A stretch of DNA of 64,000 nt. It comes from JAOPZW01 sp963835295 (GTDB taxonomy: Bacteria; Actinomycetota; Thermoleophilia; Solirubrobacterales; Solirubrobacteraceae). Shown one piece after another: positions 17,119 to 25,918 of the stretch. The notes under the pieces are model-generated. The model ran no database searches. It worked only from the letters and a program-made list of their open reading frames with translations, and had not been told where the DNA came from. The DNA lies in NCBI GenBank assembly GCA_963835295.1, contig CAWIEX010000015.1:496001-560000 (forward strand), given 5' to 3'. Position 1 is the stretch's first letter. The number at the start of each line of letters is the position of its first letter. Both the position numbers and the translations under genes were made by a program.

Positions 17119-18423
17119 ATGACGGCAGCTCTCGCCGCCTTCTCCCTGCAGAATGAGATCGAGCACTACGGGGCCTACGCGGGCATCGCGGCGGTCTTCG
17201 GCCTCGGCATCCTGTCGCTGCTCTACTTCGCCCAGGCGCGCGAGGTCAAGCGCCTGCGCGAGTGGGCGGGCCGCGCGCCCGAGCGCGCCGCCGAGCTCGA
17301 GGCACGCGTCACGGCCGACGCCCAGCGCCGCGTGGCGCCGGCCCCGGCAGTGGCCCCGCGCCCCGCCGCGCCGGCGACGCCCGCCGCCCAGCAGGCCGGG
17401 CCGCCGCCCACGCCGGGCGTCGCTGCCCCGGCCACCGTCGCCGCGGCGGCGACCGCCACGACCGTGGCCAAGCCCGGCACGCCCGCGCCTCAGAACGGCA
17501 CCGGCAGCAACGCGGCGGTCCCGGCGCCCGGGACCGCGGTCAAGCCGGACGATGCGAAGGACGGCGAGGCCAAGGACGGCGAGGCCAAGGACGGCGAGGC
17601 CAAGGACGGCGACGAGGCCAAGAAGCCCGAGGAGGCCGCCGGCGAGCCCAAGCCCTTCGGCCCTCAGCCCAAGCCCGCCGAGACCGCGGACAAGCCACCG
17701 GTGCCGGCCGCGACGGCCGCGGCGGGTGCCGCGGCAGCCGCTGGCGCCGCGGGCAGCGCCGCCCCCGCGCCCCCGCGCCCCGCCCCGGAGACGGCGGGCA
17801 CCGTGCCCGCCACCACGCCGCCGCCCGCCGCGCGCCCGGCCCCGCTGCGCGCTCCGGTCCCGTCGGCCTCGCTGCCGCCGCGCACCCCCGCGGGCGCCCG
17901 GCCGCGGACCGACGCGGGCGACGGTCGCTCGCGCGGGCGCCTCGCCGCCATCGTCGGCGCCGCGGTCGGCGTCATCGCCGTGCTCGCCGTCGCCGGCATC
18001 CTCATCTTCGGCGGCGGGGGCGACAAGCCCGCGCCCAAGCCCAACACCGTCGCTCAGCCGGCGACTGACACCGCGGCCAACGGCTCGTCGACGCCCAGCC
18101 GGGCGCCGGCCAAGCTCGACCGCAAGTCCGTGCCGCTGGCCGTCCTCAACGGCACCACGGTGACCGGGCTCGCGCGCGGCGCCGCGGACAAGCTCACGGC
18201 CAAGGGCTACAACGAGCCCAACGTGGTGACCAACGACACCACCAACCAGCAGCGCCCGACCACGCTGGTCTACTACGAGGCCAAGGCCCACGCGGCCGCG
18301 CTCGACGTCGCGAAGATCCTCGGCGTGCCCACCTCCCAGGTCAAGCCGATGGACGCGAACGCGCGGGCGCTCGCGGACCGCGCCCAGGTCGCGGTCTTCG
18401 TCGGGGGCGACAAGGCGCAGTAG
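17119..18423 (+). CDS. Membrane protein with C-terminal LytR_C domain and Ala/Pro-rich linker
   Basis: A 434-residue protein. One hydrophobic segment lies at residues about 17-40 and another at about 273-295. Between them is a long Ala/Pro-rich region with four tandem AKDGE repeats near residues 146-165. The last 90 residues, from VPLAVLNGTTVTGLARGAADKL on, match the LytR/CpsA/Psr C-terminal domain (PF13399), which occurs in envelope proteins with or without the catalytic LCP domain. No LCP domain is present here. The C-terminal domain probably lies outside the membrane near the wall. It may help anchor or sense surface polymer; no enzyme role is visible. Confidence 0.82.
   Translation: MTAALAAFSLQNEIEHYGAYAGIAAVFGLGILSLLYFAQAREVKRLREWAGRAPERAAELEARVTADAQRRVAPAPAVAPRPAAPATPAAQQAGPPPTPGVAAPATVAAAATATTVAKPGTPAPQNGTGSNAAVPAPGTAVKPDDAKDGEAKDGEAKDGEAKDGDEAKKPEEAAGEPKPFGPQPKPAETADKPPVPAATAAAGAAAAAGAAGSAAPAPPRPAPETAGTVPATTPPPAARPAPLRAPVPSASLPPRTPAGARPRTDAGDGRSRGRLAAIVGAAVGVIAVLAVAGILIFGGGGDKPAPKPNTVAQPATDTAANGSSTPSRAPAKLDRKSVPLAVLNGTTVTGLARGAADKLTAKGYNEPNVVTNDTTNQQRPTTLVYYEAKAHAAALDVAKILGVPTSQVKPMDANARALADRAQVAVFVGGDKAQ
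17554..17613 (+). repeat. Four tandem 15-bp repeats coding AKDGE
   Basis: Four consecutive 15-bp units, each read Ala-Lys-Asp-Gly-Glu (the last ends in Asp), sit in the linker of the LytR_C protein. Units differ by single bases. Copy number of such in-frame repeats can change by slippage without breaking the frame. Confidence 0.85.
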
Positions 18424-18438
18424 CCGCACCGCTCGCAC

Positions 18439-18978
18439 ATGACCATCCACCTGGCCCGCCACGGGCAGACGGCCTACAACCACGAGGGCCGCTTCCAGGG
18501 CCACCTGCCCGTGCCGCTCGACGCGACGGGCCGCGAGCAGGCCGCCGCGCTGGCCGAGGTCGCCGCGGGGGTCGAGATCGTCACGATGGTGTGCAGCCCG
18601 CTGCGCCGGGCGCGCGAGACGGCCGACATCGTGGCCGCGCGCATCGGCCTCGAGCCGACCGAGGACGCGCGCTTCGCCGAGACCGACACCGGCGCCTGGA
18701 CGGGCCGCTCGTTCGCCGAGATCCGCGCCGAGGACCCCGAGGGCTTCGCGCGCTTCGAGCGCTCGGACCCGACCTTCCGCTATCCGGGCGGCGAGTCGTT
18801 CGCCGAGCAGTCCGACCGCGTCCAGGCCGGGCTGGCCGACCTGCGCGCTCAGCCCGCCGCGCTGCCCGCGCTGGTCGTCTGCCATCGCGGCGTCATCCGC
18901 CTCGCCCTCGCCGTCGCGCTCGGCGACGAGACGGCGGGCGGGCGCGAGATCGCCAACGCATCGCTGGTGACGCTTTGA
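18439..18978 (+). CDS. Histidine phosphatase family protein (phosphoglycerate-mutase-like)
   Basis: A 179-residue member of the histidine phosphatase superfamily. The LARHGQTAYNHEGRFQGH motif puts the phospho-accepting His at residue 8, with Arg7; CSPLRRARETADIV near residue 53 supplies the second arginine; the acidic FAETDTGAWTG lies near 80 and the second catalytic His is in VVCHRGVIRLAL near 150. Such proteins remove phosphate from small metabolites or phosphosugars. It follows the LytR_C gene by 15 bp and precedes the FlgD-like gene, so it may be in the same transcript. The substrate is unknown. Confidence 0.9.
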   Translation: MTIHLARHGQTAYNHEGRFQGHLPVPLDATGREQAAALAEVAAGVEIVTMVCSPLRRARETADIVAARIGLEPTEDARFAETDTGAWTGRSFAEIRAEDPEGFARFERSDPTFRYPGGESFAEQSDRVQAGLADLRAQPAALPALVVCHRGVIRLALAVALGDETAGGREIANASLVTL

Positions 18979-19033
18979 CAGCGCGCCATTGCTCGCCCGT
19001 CGCATGGGGCAACCCCGAACGCGGGTCCTCGCG

Positions 19034-20838
19034 ATGAGTCGCCTCACGGCGGGCGTCTTCGCCGTGCTCGTGATCGCCACCTTCGGCGCCTTCTTCGTCG
19101 CGCAGCGGCTGAAGAACGCCCCGCCCGTGCTGGGCCAGATCGGCGTGCGCGGGGTCTTCTCGCCCAACGGCGACGGGCGCTTCGACGTCACCCGCCTGAC
19201 CTTCCGCGTCAAGGAGACCGACGACGTCTCGGTCTCCGTCCTCAACGCCGACGGCGATGAGGTGCGCGAGTTGCTCGGCGGGCGCCACGTGACCAAGGGG
19301 ATGCTCGTGCGCCTGAAGTGGGACGGACGCACCGACGACGGGACGAGGCCCCCGACGGGCGCTACCGCTATCGCATCACGCTCCAGCACGAGGGGCGCAG
19401 CGTCCTGCTCGCGAGCTCGGTGCGGGTCGACACCACGCCGCCGCGGCCGCGGGTCACCTCGATCGGCCCGCGCCACGAGTTCGGCCCCGAGCTCATGCCC
19501 AACGGCGCCGACGCCGTCGTGCACCTCGACACGCCGGGCCACAGCCCCGTCGTGCGCGTGTTCAAGACGGCGCCGGGGCCGACGCGCCTCGTCCGCCAGC
19601 AGAAGCTCACCGACGGCGCGAAGGCGTGGCCGTGGGACGGCAAGACGGCGAGCGGGCGCCCTGTCTCCCCGGGGACCTACCTCGTCGCGATCGAGACCCG
19701 CGACGTGGCCGGCAACCGCGGCCTGTCGCCGCCGCTGAATCGCCGCGGCCTGCCCGCGACGAGCTACGGCGCCAAGCTGCCCGGGCACGGCGGCATCACC
19801 GTCCGCTACCTCGGCGTGCGGCCGCCCAACGTGGCCACGCGGGCCGGCGACCCGGTCGAGTTCTTCGTCGACGCGCGGCGCAGGCCGTGGACGTGGTCGG
19901 TGCGCCGCGTGGGGTCGGGGGTAGCGACTCCGAGCCGCCGCAAGACCTCGGCGCGCGTGCGCCTGCACGCACCGGGGCGCGAGTCGGGCGTCTACCTCAT
20001 GCAGGTGCGCACGGCCACGCACGCCGCCTCGGTGCCCTTCGCGGTCCAGAGCGCCAAGCGCCACCGCGTCCTCGTCGTCCTGCCGGTCATGACGTGGCAG
20101 GGGCGCAACTCACTCGACGACGACGGCGACGGCCTGCCGAACCTGCTCGACGACGGCGTCGGAGCCAAGCTGTTCCGCGTCTACGCCGGCGACGGGCTGC
20201 CCGCCGACTTCGCCACCCGTGACGCGCCCCTGCTGGCGTGGCTGGACCGCCGGGGCCACCGCTACGACATCACCACCGACGTGGCCCTCGCCGCCAACCG
20301 CGGCCCGCGGCTGGAGGACCACCGCGGCGTCATCCTCACCTCCGACGCGCGCTGGCTGCCTCGGGCCCTGCAGCAGCGCCTGCGCCGCTACGTGCGCGGG
20401 GGCGGCAAGGTCGCGTCGTTCGGCATCGACTCGCTGCGCCGCCAGGTCTCGCTCACCGGCCGCGGGCGGATGGTGGATCCCACGCCGCCCGCCACGACGG
20501 ACGTCTTCGGCGTGCGCCTGCGTCCGCTGCAGCGGCTGCCCAAGCCCACCAATCTGGTGACGGCCAACGACGACATCGACTTCTTCCTCGGCACGCCGGG
20601 CGCCTTCGGCCCCTTCTCGCTCGTGCAGGAGACCGAGCTCACCGAGGCCGAGTCCGAGGCCAGCGCGGTCACCGAAGACCCGCAGACCGGGCGCCCGGTG
20701 ATCGCCGCCCAGCGCGAGGGCAAGGGGCTCGTGCTGCGCTTCGGAGCCCCCGAGCTGCCCTCGCACCTCGGCGCGCGCGCCAACGACCCGAACACCGTCG
20801 CCCTCCTGGATCGGACATGGACGCTCCTGTCCCGCTGA
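19034..20838 (+). pseudogene. Envelope protein with FlgD-like Ig domains and dimethylformamidase-like region, frameshifted
   Basis: ATG at 19034 starts a membrane anchor followed by a FlgD-type Ig domain (FSPNGDGRFDVTRLTF, then LKWDGRTDDGT). Near 19350 the homology shifts frame and continues as APDGRYRYRITLQHEGRS, a second Ig-like domain (DGKTASGRPVSPGTYLV) and a C-terminal region with MTWQGRNSLDDDGDGLPN and AGDGLPADF that resembles the beta subunit of N,N-dimethylformamidase. One base added at the GAGGCCCCCGA run (19346-19353) restores about 601 residues. The protein would be exported and anchored outside the cell; its function is unknown. The stop overlaps the next gene by 22 bp. A sequencing indel is as likely as a real mutation. 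Confidence 0.72.
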
Positions 20839-22283
20839 TCCTCGCGGCGCTGCTCGCCGCTGGCGCCCTCGTCGCGCCCGGCCCGCGTGCGCGCGCCGCC
20901 GCCATGCTGGGCGCGCTCGTCCTCGCGCCGGTCATCCTCGGCTTCCACATCGCCGACTCCGATCAGGTCAAGCCGCTGCGCGACCACCCCTCGCTGGCCG
21001 TGGCGGGCGCGGTCGGCGCGGTGGTGGCGCTGGCCGTGCTGGCGCTGCTCTTCGATCGCCGCCCGTCCTGGCTGCCCGTGGCCGCCGCGGCGACGCTCCC
21101 CTTCCGCGTGCCGATCGCCTCGGGCGGCTCGACGGCGAACCTGCTCGTCCCGCTCTACCTCGTCGTCGCCGCCGGCGCCGCGGCCTACGCGATCCCGCGG
21201 CTGGCCGGGCGCGAGCGCCCCGAGGCCGGGCGGGCGCCGGGGGCGCTCGAGTGGGCGCTGGCCGCCACCGTGGCCCTCTACGGCATCCAGTCCAGCTACT
21301 CCGCCGACTTCGGGCATGCGCTCGAGAACGTCGTCTTCTTCTACGTGCCCTTCGCGCTGCTCTTCGCGCTCGTGGCCCGCGTGGCCTGGACGCCGCGGCT
21401 GGCGCGCGTGTGCCTCGGGGTGCTCGTCGTCCTCGCCCTGGCCCTCGTCGGGATCGGGTTCGTCGAGTACGCCACTCGCCACCTGTTCCTCAACCCGAAG
21501 GTCATCGCCTCCAACCAGCTCGAGGACTACTTCCGGGTCAACTCGCTCTTCTTCGACCCCAACATCTACGGGCGCTTCCTCGCCATCGTGATGCTCCTGC
21601 TGGCCGCGTGGCTGCTGTGGGCGCGCCGCCAGCGCGAGGTGGTGGCCGGCGCGCTGCTGCTCGCCGTGCTGTGGGGCGGGCTGGTGCTGACCTTCTCGCA
21701 GTCGAGCTTCACCGCCCTGCTCGTCGGCCTGGCCATCCTCGGGGCGATGCGCTGGAGCGTGCGCTGGGCGCTGATCCTGTCCGGCGGCGCCCTGGTCGTC
21801 GCCGTCGTCTTCGTCGCCCTCGCGCCCGGGGCCGTGCATCTCGAGCTGGGCAACTCGAAGTCGGCCGACAAGGCGACCAGCGGGCGCTATGACCTCATCA
21901 AGGGCGGCCTGAAGCTGTTCAAGCGGGCGCCGCTGGTCGGCCAGGGCTCGGGCTCGTTCGCGCGCGAGTACCGCCGCGCCGAGCACGTCTCGCCCGAGCG
22001 GGCGGCGTCGGCCTCGCACACGATCCCGGTCACCGTGGCCGCCGAGCAGGGCCTGATCGGGCTCGTCGCCTACCTGGCGCTGCTCGCGGCGGCGCTGGCG
22101 CGCCTGTTCCGCGGAGCGCGGCCGGTGCCGGAGCGCGCCGCGGTGGCGGCGGCCTTCGTGGCCCTGCTGGCCCACTCGATGATGTACGCCGCCTTCCTCG
22201 AGGACCCGCTGGCGTGGACGCTGCTGGGGGCGGGCACGGCGATGGCGCTGTGGGCCGCCGTGCGCGAGCCGGCCCCGGCATGA
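20817..22283 (+). CDS. O-antigen ligase/polymerase (Wzy/WaaL-type) membrane protein
   Basis: A 488-residue protein with about a dozen hydrophobic segments. The Wzy_C-like portion shows FFDPNIYGRFLAI near residue 244, the LTFSQSSFTALLVG segment near 295 (the conserved S-R/Q-S motif of O-antigen ligases) and, after a periplasmic-type loop, a long outside region containing APLVGQGSGSF near 375. Proteins of this kind join lipid-linked repeat units into polymer or transfer polymer to an acceptor at the outer face of the membrane. It begins inside the preceding gene's 3' end and overlaps the next gene by ATGA. A second such gene is at 54732. Confidence 0.85.
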   Translation: MDAPVPLILAALLAAGALVAPGPRARAAAMLGALVLAPVILGFHIADSDQVKPLRDHPSLAVAGAVGAVVALAVLALLFDRRPSWLPVAAAATLPFRVPIASGGSTANLLVPLYLVVAAGAAAYAIPRLAGRERPEAGRAPGALEWALAATVALYGIQSSYSADFGHALENVVFFYVPFALLFALVARVAWTPRLARVCLGVLVVLALALVGIGFVEYATRHLFLNPKVIASNQLEDYFRVNSLFFDPNIYGRFLAIVMLLLAAWLLWARRQREVVAGALLLAVLWGGLVLTFSQSSFTALLVGLAILGAMRWSVRWALILSGGALVVAVVFVALAPGAVHLELGNSKSADKATSGRYDLIKGGLKLFKRAPLVGQGSGSFAREYRRAEHVSPERAASASHTIPVTVAAEQGLIGLVAYLALLAAALARLFRGARPVPERAAVAAAFVALLAHSMMYAAFLEDPLAWTLLGAGTAMALWAAVREPAPA

Positions 22284-23671
22284 GGCGCGCAGAGCTCGGA
22301 GTCGTCGCCGCGCTGGCGGTGCTGGCGCTCGTCGTCGCGCTGCTCGTGCCGACCTACCCGAACTACGACACGTACTTCCACCTGGTGTGGGGGCGCGAGC
22401 TGGTGCACGGCATGAAGCCCGACTTCGAGGCCTACGCCGCGCCGACCGAGCACCCGCTCTTCCTCGCCCTGTGCGCGCTCGTCGGGCTCGTGGGCACCGA
22501 CGGCGAGCGCCTCATCGTCCTCGTCTGCGTGCTGTCCCTCGTGGCGCTCGTCTGGGCCACCTTCCGCGTCGGCGACGCGTGCTTCGGCCCGTGGCCCGCC
22601 CTGGCCGGCGCCGTCTTCGTGGGCTCGAGCTTCGCCTTCCTGCTCTACGCCGCGCGGGCCTACGTCGACGTGCCCTTCCTGGCCCTCGTGCTGTGGGCCG
22701 GCGCGCTCGAGGCGCGCGCGCCGCGCCGCGGCCTGCCGGTCATGACGACGCTGGCCGTGGCCGGGTTGCTGCGCCCCGAGGCCTGGGTGCTGGCCGGAGC
22801 CTACTGGCTGTGGTGCGGCTGGCGGCGCGTGGACCTGCTCGCGCTGGCCGTCGCCGCGCCGCTGGCATGGTGCCTGGTCGACCTGTGGGTCACGGGCGAT
22901 CCACTCTTCTCGCTCCACGCGACCAACGACCTCGCCGACGAGCTCAACCGCAACCGCGGGCTCTCCTCGGTCCCGGGCTCGTTCGCGTCGTTCGTGACCG
23001 ACACCGCCCGCGCGCCGGTCGCGCTCGCCGCAGTGGCCGGGGCGCTGCTGCTGTGGCGGCTGCGCACCGGCCGCGCCCTGCACGTGCCGATCGCGCTCTT
23101 CGGCGCCGGCGTTGTGACCTTCCTGGCCACGGGCCTGGCGGGGCTCTCGGTCCTGCCGCGCTACCTGACGATTCCAGTGGTGGCCGTCTGCCTGGTCGCC
23201 GGCTACGGCGTGCTCGGCTTCACGACCCTGCCCCCGGGCCGCGTGCGCCACCTGTGGTCGCGCGCGGCGATCGCCGCCGCCGTGCTCGGGCTGGTCTTCG
23301 TGGCGGTCAAGGCGCCCGTCGTCGGCACGCTGCGAGGCGAGCTGCGCTTCATCAGGGGCTCGCACGACGACCTCGTGGCCATCCTCCACGCGCCGGCGGT
23401 CCAGCGCGACCTGCGCTGCGGCCCGCTGACCTACCCCAACTACCGGCTCGTGCCCGACTCGCGCTGGCTGCTGGACCTGCCGGCGCGCCGAGTGGGCGCG
23501 CGCAGCGCGCGCCGGCGCACGCGCGGCGTGGCGATGTTCGTCCTGGGCACCAAGGAGCTCAAGCGCTACGGCTTCGCCGCCGGCGCGAGCCCGTCGACCA
23601 ACGTGCCCGACCCGGGCTTCGCCCCGATCGCGCGCAACCGGCGCTTCAGCGCCTACGCGGCCTGCGGCTGA
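22280..23671 (+). CDS. GT39-like multi-pass membrane glycosyltransferase
   Basis: A 463-residue multi-pass protein. The first loop carries YPNYDTYFHLVWGRELVHG near residues 25-43, the position where GT39/GT-C enzymes hold catalytic acidic residues (here Asp29), followed by PTEHPLFLAL, the usual PPL/HPL motif. Helices with PEAWVLAGAYW follow. GT-C enzymes use polyprenyl-phosphate sugars at the outer face. The start at 22280 overlaps the ligase/polymerase stop; its 3' end overlaps the convergent phosphatase gene by 19 bp. The C-terminal 100 residues are soluble and of unknown role. Family is assigned by layout, not by strong motif. Confidence 0.78.
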   Translation: MRRAELGVVAALAVLALVVALLVPTYPNYDTYFHLVWGRELVHGMKPDFEAYAAPTEHPLFLALCALVGLVGTDGERLIVLVCVLSLVALVWATFRVGDACFGPWPALAGAVFVGSSFAFLLYAARAYVDVPFLALVLWAGALEARAPRRGLPVMTTLAVAGLLRPEAWVLAGAYWLWCGWRRVDLLALAVAAPLAWCLVDLWVTGDPLFSLHATNDLADELNRNRGLSSVPGSFASFVTDTARAPVALAAVAGALLLWRLRTGRALHVPIALFGAGVVTFLATGLAGLSVLPRYLTIPVVAVCLVAGYGVLGFTTLPPGRVRHLWSRAAIAAAVLGLVFVAVKAPVVGTLRGELRFIRGSHDDLVAILHAPAVQRDLRCGPLTYPNYRLVPDSRWLLDLPARRVGARSARRRTRGVAMFVLGTKELKRYGFAAGASPSTNVPDPGFAPIARNRRFSAYAACG

Positions 23672-24804
23672 GCCGCCTGGCCGGCGCCGAGGCGAATCGC
23701 GACCATGCACAGGTCGTCGGCGGGCCGGCCCTCGGCGTGGGATACCGCGGCCGCGCGCAGGGCCGCGACGATGTCGGCCGGCGGCGCGCCCTGCAGGGCG
23801 ACGAGCGCCTCGCGGGCGGCGTCCTCGCCGAAGAGCTCGTGGCGATCGACCTCGCGCGCCGTGCGGGCCTCGGGTAGGCCGTCGGTGTAGAGCAGGATGC
23901 CCCCGCCACGGACGAGCTCGGTCGTGACGGAGGTCCCCTCGAGCGTCGGCTCGATCCCCAGCGGCGGGCAGTGGCGCACGTGGGCCAGCGGCACGCCGCG
24001 ATCGAGGTCCCACGGCGGCGGGTGGCCGGCGCTGGCCCACCTGACCGTGCCGCGCTGCGGGGCGATGCTCGCGCACAGGGCGGTGACGAACTCGGTGCCC
24101 GGGTCGCGCTCGGCCAGCGCGGTGTTGGCCAGGCGCAGGATCGTCATCGGGTCGTCCGCGTACTCGGCGAAGAGCGCGATGGTGGCGCGCACGTAGGAGG
24201 CGCGGCGCGCGGCGGTCAGGCCGTGACCGACGACATCGCCGACCACCACGAGGGTGCTGTCCTCCGCGCCGCGGGTGACGAGGAAGAAGTCGCCCGCCAC
24301 GAGCCCGTCGGCCGGGGTGTAGGAGGTCGCGATCTGGATGCCGTCGACCGCGGGCAGGTCGGGCGCGGTCAGCGCTGCGCGCAGGCTCTCGAGCTCCGTG
24401 CGCTCGCGCTCGGACTCGGCCAGGGAGACGCGCAGCCTCGTCTCGCGCTCGAGCAGCGCGGAGACGAGCAGCGCGAGCCCGACGTAGACCGCCGCACGCC
24501 CGACTGCGCCCACGATCTGCGCGGCGGTGCTGACGTGCGTCGCCGGGTTGACGATCGGGACGACGACGGAGAGGACGGTGGCGATGGCGGCGGCGATGAC
24601 CGCTGCCGTACGGCCGAGCACGAAGGCGGCCATGACGATCGGGAAGACGGCGAGGAAGACCAGGCTGAGCCCCGGCGTGTCGACGAACGCGCGCAGGACG
24701 AAGATGCCGATGAGCAGGCCGAAGATCGCTGCGCCGAGCCGCTCTTGGCGTGTCCGCGCTCCACCCATGGAGCGCACCATACGCGCCCCGCTATCGCGAG
24801 ACAC
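23653..24804 (-). CDS. Membrane PP2C/SpoIIE-type protein phosphatase
   Basis: About 383 residues: several membrane helices (residues about 23-120), a short coiled linker, then a SpoIIE/RsbU phosphatase domain. Metal-binding motifs are GLVAGDFF near 168, VVVGDVVGHGLTAA near 188, ASAGHPPPW near 260 and LLYTDGLPEAR near 305, and it closes with DDLCMVAIRL. Such enzymes dephosphorylate anti-sigma-factor antagonists and so release sigma factors in response to envelope or stress signals. No partner is adjacent. The longest start is GTG at 24804, which overlaps the upstream glycosyltransferase stop by 14 bp; ATG at 24780 or 24768 is also possible. Confidence 0.9.
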   Translation of the reverse strand: MSRDSGARMVRSMGGARTRQERLGAAIFGLLIGIFVLRAFVDTPGLSLVFLAVFPIVMAAFVLGRTAAVIAAAIATVLSVVVPIVNPATHVSTAAQIVGAVGRAAVYVGLALLVSALLERETRLRVSLAESERERTELESLRAALTAPDLPAVDGIQIATSYTPADGLVAGDFFLVTRGAEDSTLVVVGDVVGHGLTAARRASYVRATIALFAEYADDPMTILRLANTALAERDPGTEFVTALCASIAPQRGTVRWASAGHPPPWDLDRGVPLAHVRHCPPLGIEPTLEGTSVTTELVRGGGILLYTDGLPEARTAREVDRHELFGEDAAREALVALQGAPPADIVAALRAAAVSHAEGRPADDLCMVAIRLGAGQAAQPQAA

Positions 24805-25849
24805 GGGTATCGATGCCGATCTGCGCCAGGCGCTGCCACAGCGGCTCGTCCTGGGCCCGCGCGGTCTGCGCCAGGGCCCACTCGCGCAGCGCCTCGTCGG
24901 GTCGCGCCCGCGCGCCGGCGCAGTCCAGCAGCGCCTGGGCGAAGGCCTCCGCGTCGGTGGCCACGGTCACGGCCTGCGACCACGTGCGCAGTCCCGCCAG
25001 ATCGGGCGCGACCGTGCGCCGGCCCAGGCGGGCGTACTTGAGGATGCGATAGGGCAGGGCGGCGTCGTTGAACGGCTCGAGCTTGAAGGGGACGATGCCG
25101 ACGTCGGCCGACAGGACCAGGCGCGCGGCCGCCTCGTCCTCCACGCGGCCGAGCCACACGAGGTTCGCGGCCGCGCGGCAGAAGGCGAAGTCCGGGTCGT
25201 CGCGGCACTCCGCCTCGTGCCACTCGCCGACGAGGAGCAGCACGAGCCGATCGCCGAGGCGCTCGCTGACCGCGCGCAGCAGCGCCCAGTCGGTGCGCCA
25301 GCCGAGGTGGCCGATCGAGATGGCGATGACCTCCCCGCCCTGGGGCGCCGGGAAGGAGTCGGCGGCCAGCGGTACCGTGATCGCGCGGCGCCCGGCGACG
25401 CCCTCGAGGCGCGCCAGCTCCTCGGAGGCGGTGATGATCGTCGAGGAGCGCTCGGCCGCCTGCTCGTGCAGGATGTCCAGGCGCTCGCGCTGCTTCTCGC
25501 TGGCGTCGTAGGCGCGCTCGTAACGATCCCAGCGCCAGTACCACAGCTCGCAGCCGGGGCACAGGCCCATGACGGCGCGCCCGAGCTGGTACTGGAGCGT
25601 GTGGAAGATGACGACGACGCGCGGCTCGCCGGCCCGGCGGCGCAGCGTGCGCACCAGGCGCCGGGCCTGGCGGGCGGCCACGGCGTCGCCGATGCCGAGC
25701 GGCATGCGCGCGAAGGCGCCGTAGGGCATCCGCGGCGGGTCGACGGCGATCACGCCATCGGCGCGCAGCAGGTCCTCGGCCTGGTCGCGCAGGATGAAGT
25801 GCTCCAGCGGCGCGGGGAGCAGCAGGACGCAGATCGGCTGGCGCTCCAC
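24791..25849 (-). CDS. GT-B glycosyltransferase (GT4-like)
   Basis: A 352-residue protein starting at GTG 25849 (VERQPICVLLLPAPLEH). It has the GT-B layout: an acceptor half with WYWRWDRYERAYDAS near residue 115 and SSTIITASEELARLEG near 150, then a donor half with ISIGHLGWRTD near 192, VGEWHEAECRDDP near 220 and VGIVPFKLEPFNDAALPYRILKYARLGRRTVAP near 268-301. The last segment holds the donor-binding region usual for GT4. It is divergent from the flippase gene with 69 bp between. The sugar transferred is unknown. Confidence 0.82.
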   Translation of the reverse strand: MERQPICVLLLPAPLEHFILRDQAEDLLRADGVIAVDPPRMPYGAFARMPLGIGDAVAARQARRLVRTLRRRAGEPRVVVIFHTLQYQLGRAVMGLCPGCELWYWRWDRYERAYDASEKQRERLDILHEQAAERSSTIITASEELARLEGVAGRRAITVPLAADSFPAPQGGEVIAISIGHLGWRTDWALLRAVSERLGDRLVLLLVGEWHEAECRDDPDFAFCRAAANLVWLGRVEDEAAARLVLSADVGIVPFKLEPFNDAALPYRILKYARLGRRTVAPDLAGLRTWSQAVTVATDAEAFAQALLDCAGARARPDEALREWALAQTARAQDEPLWQRLAQIGIDTRVSR

Positions 25850-25918
25850 CGGCGGCAGGCTAGTGGAGCACCCGGCACCACCCGGCGAGCACCGGCGCAC
25901 CGGATACCGTCCCGGCCG

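Noticed and set aside
14545..20064. Open frame of 1839 codons on the minus strand
   Set aside because: It is antisense to at least four genes with clear motifs, has Arg/His/Gly-rich shadow composition, and only its last part (14545-15065) matches a real family, the GT2 gene.
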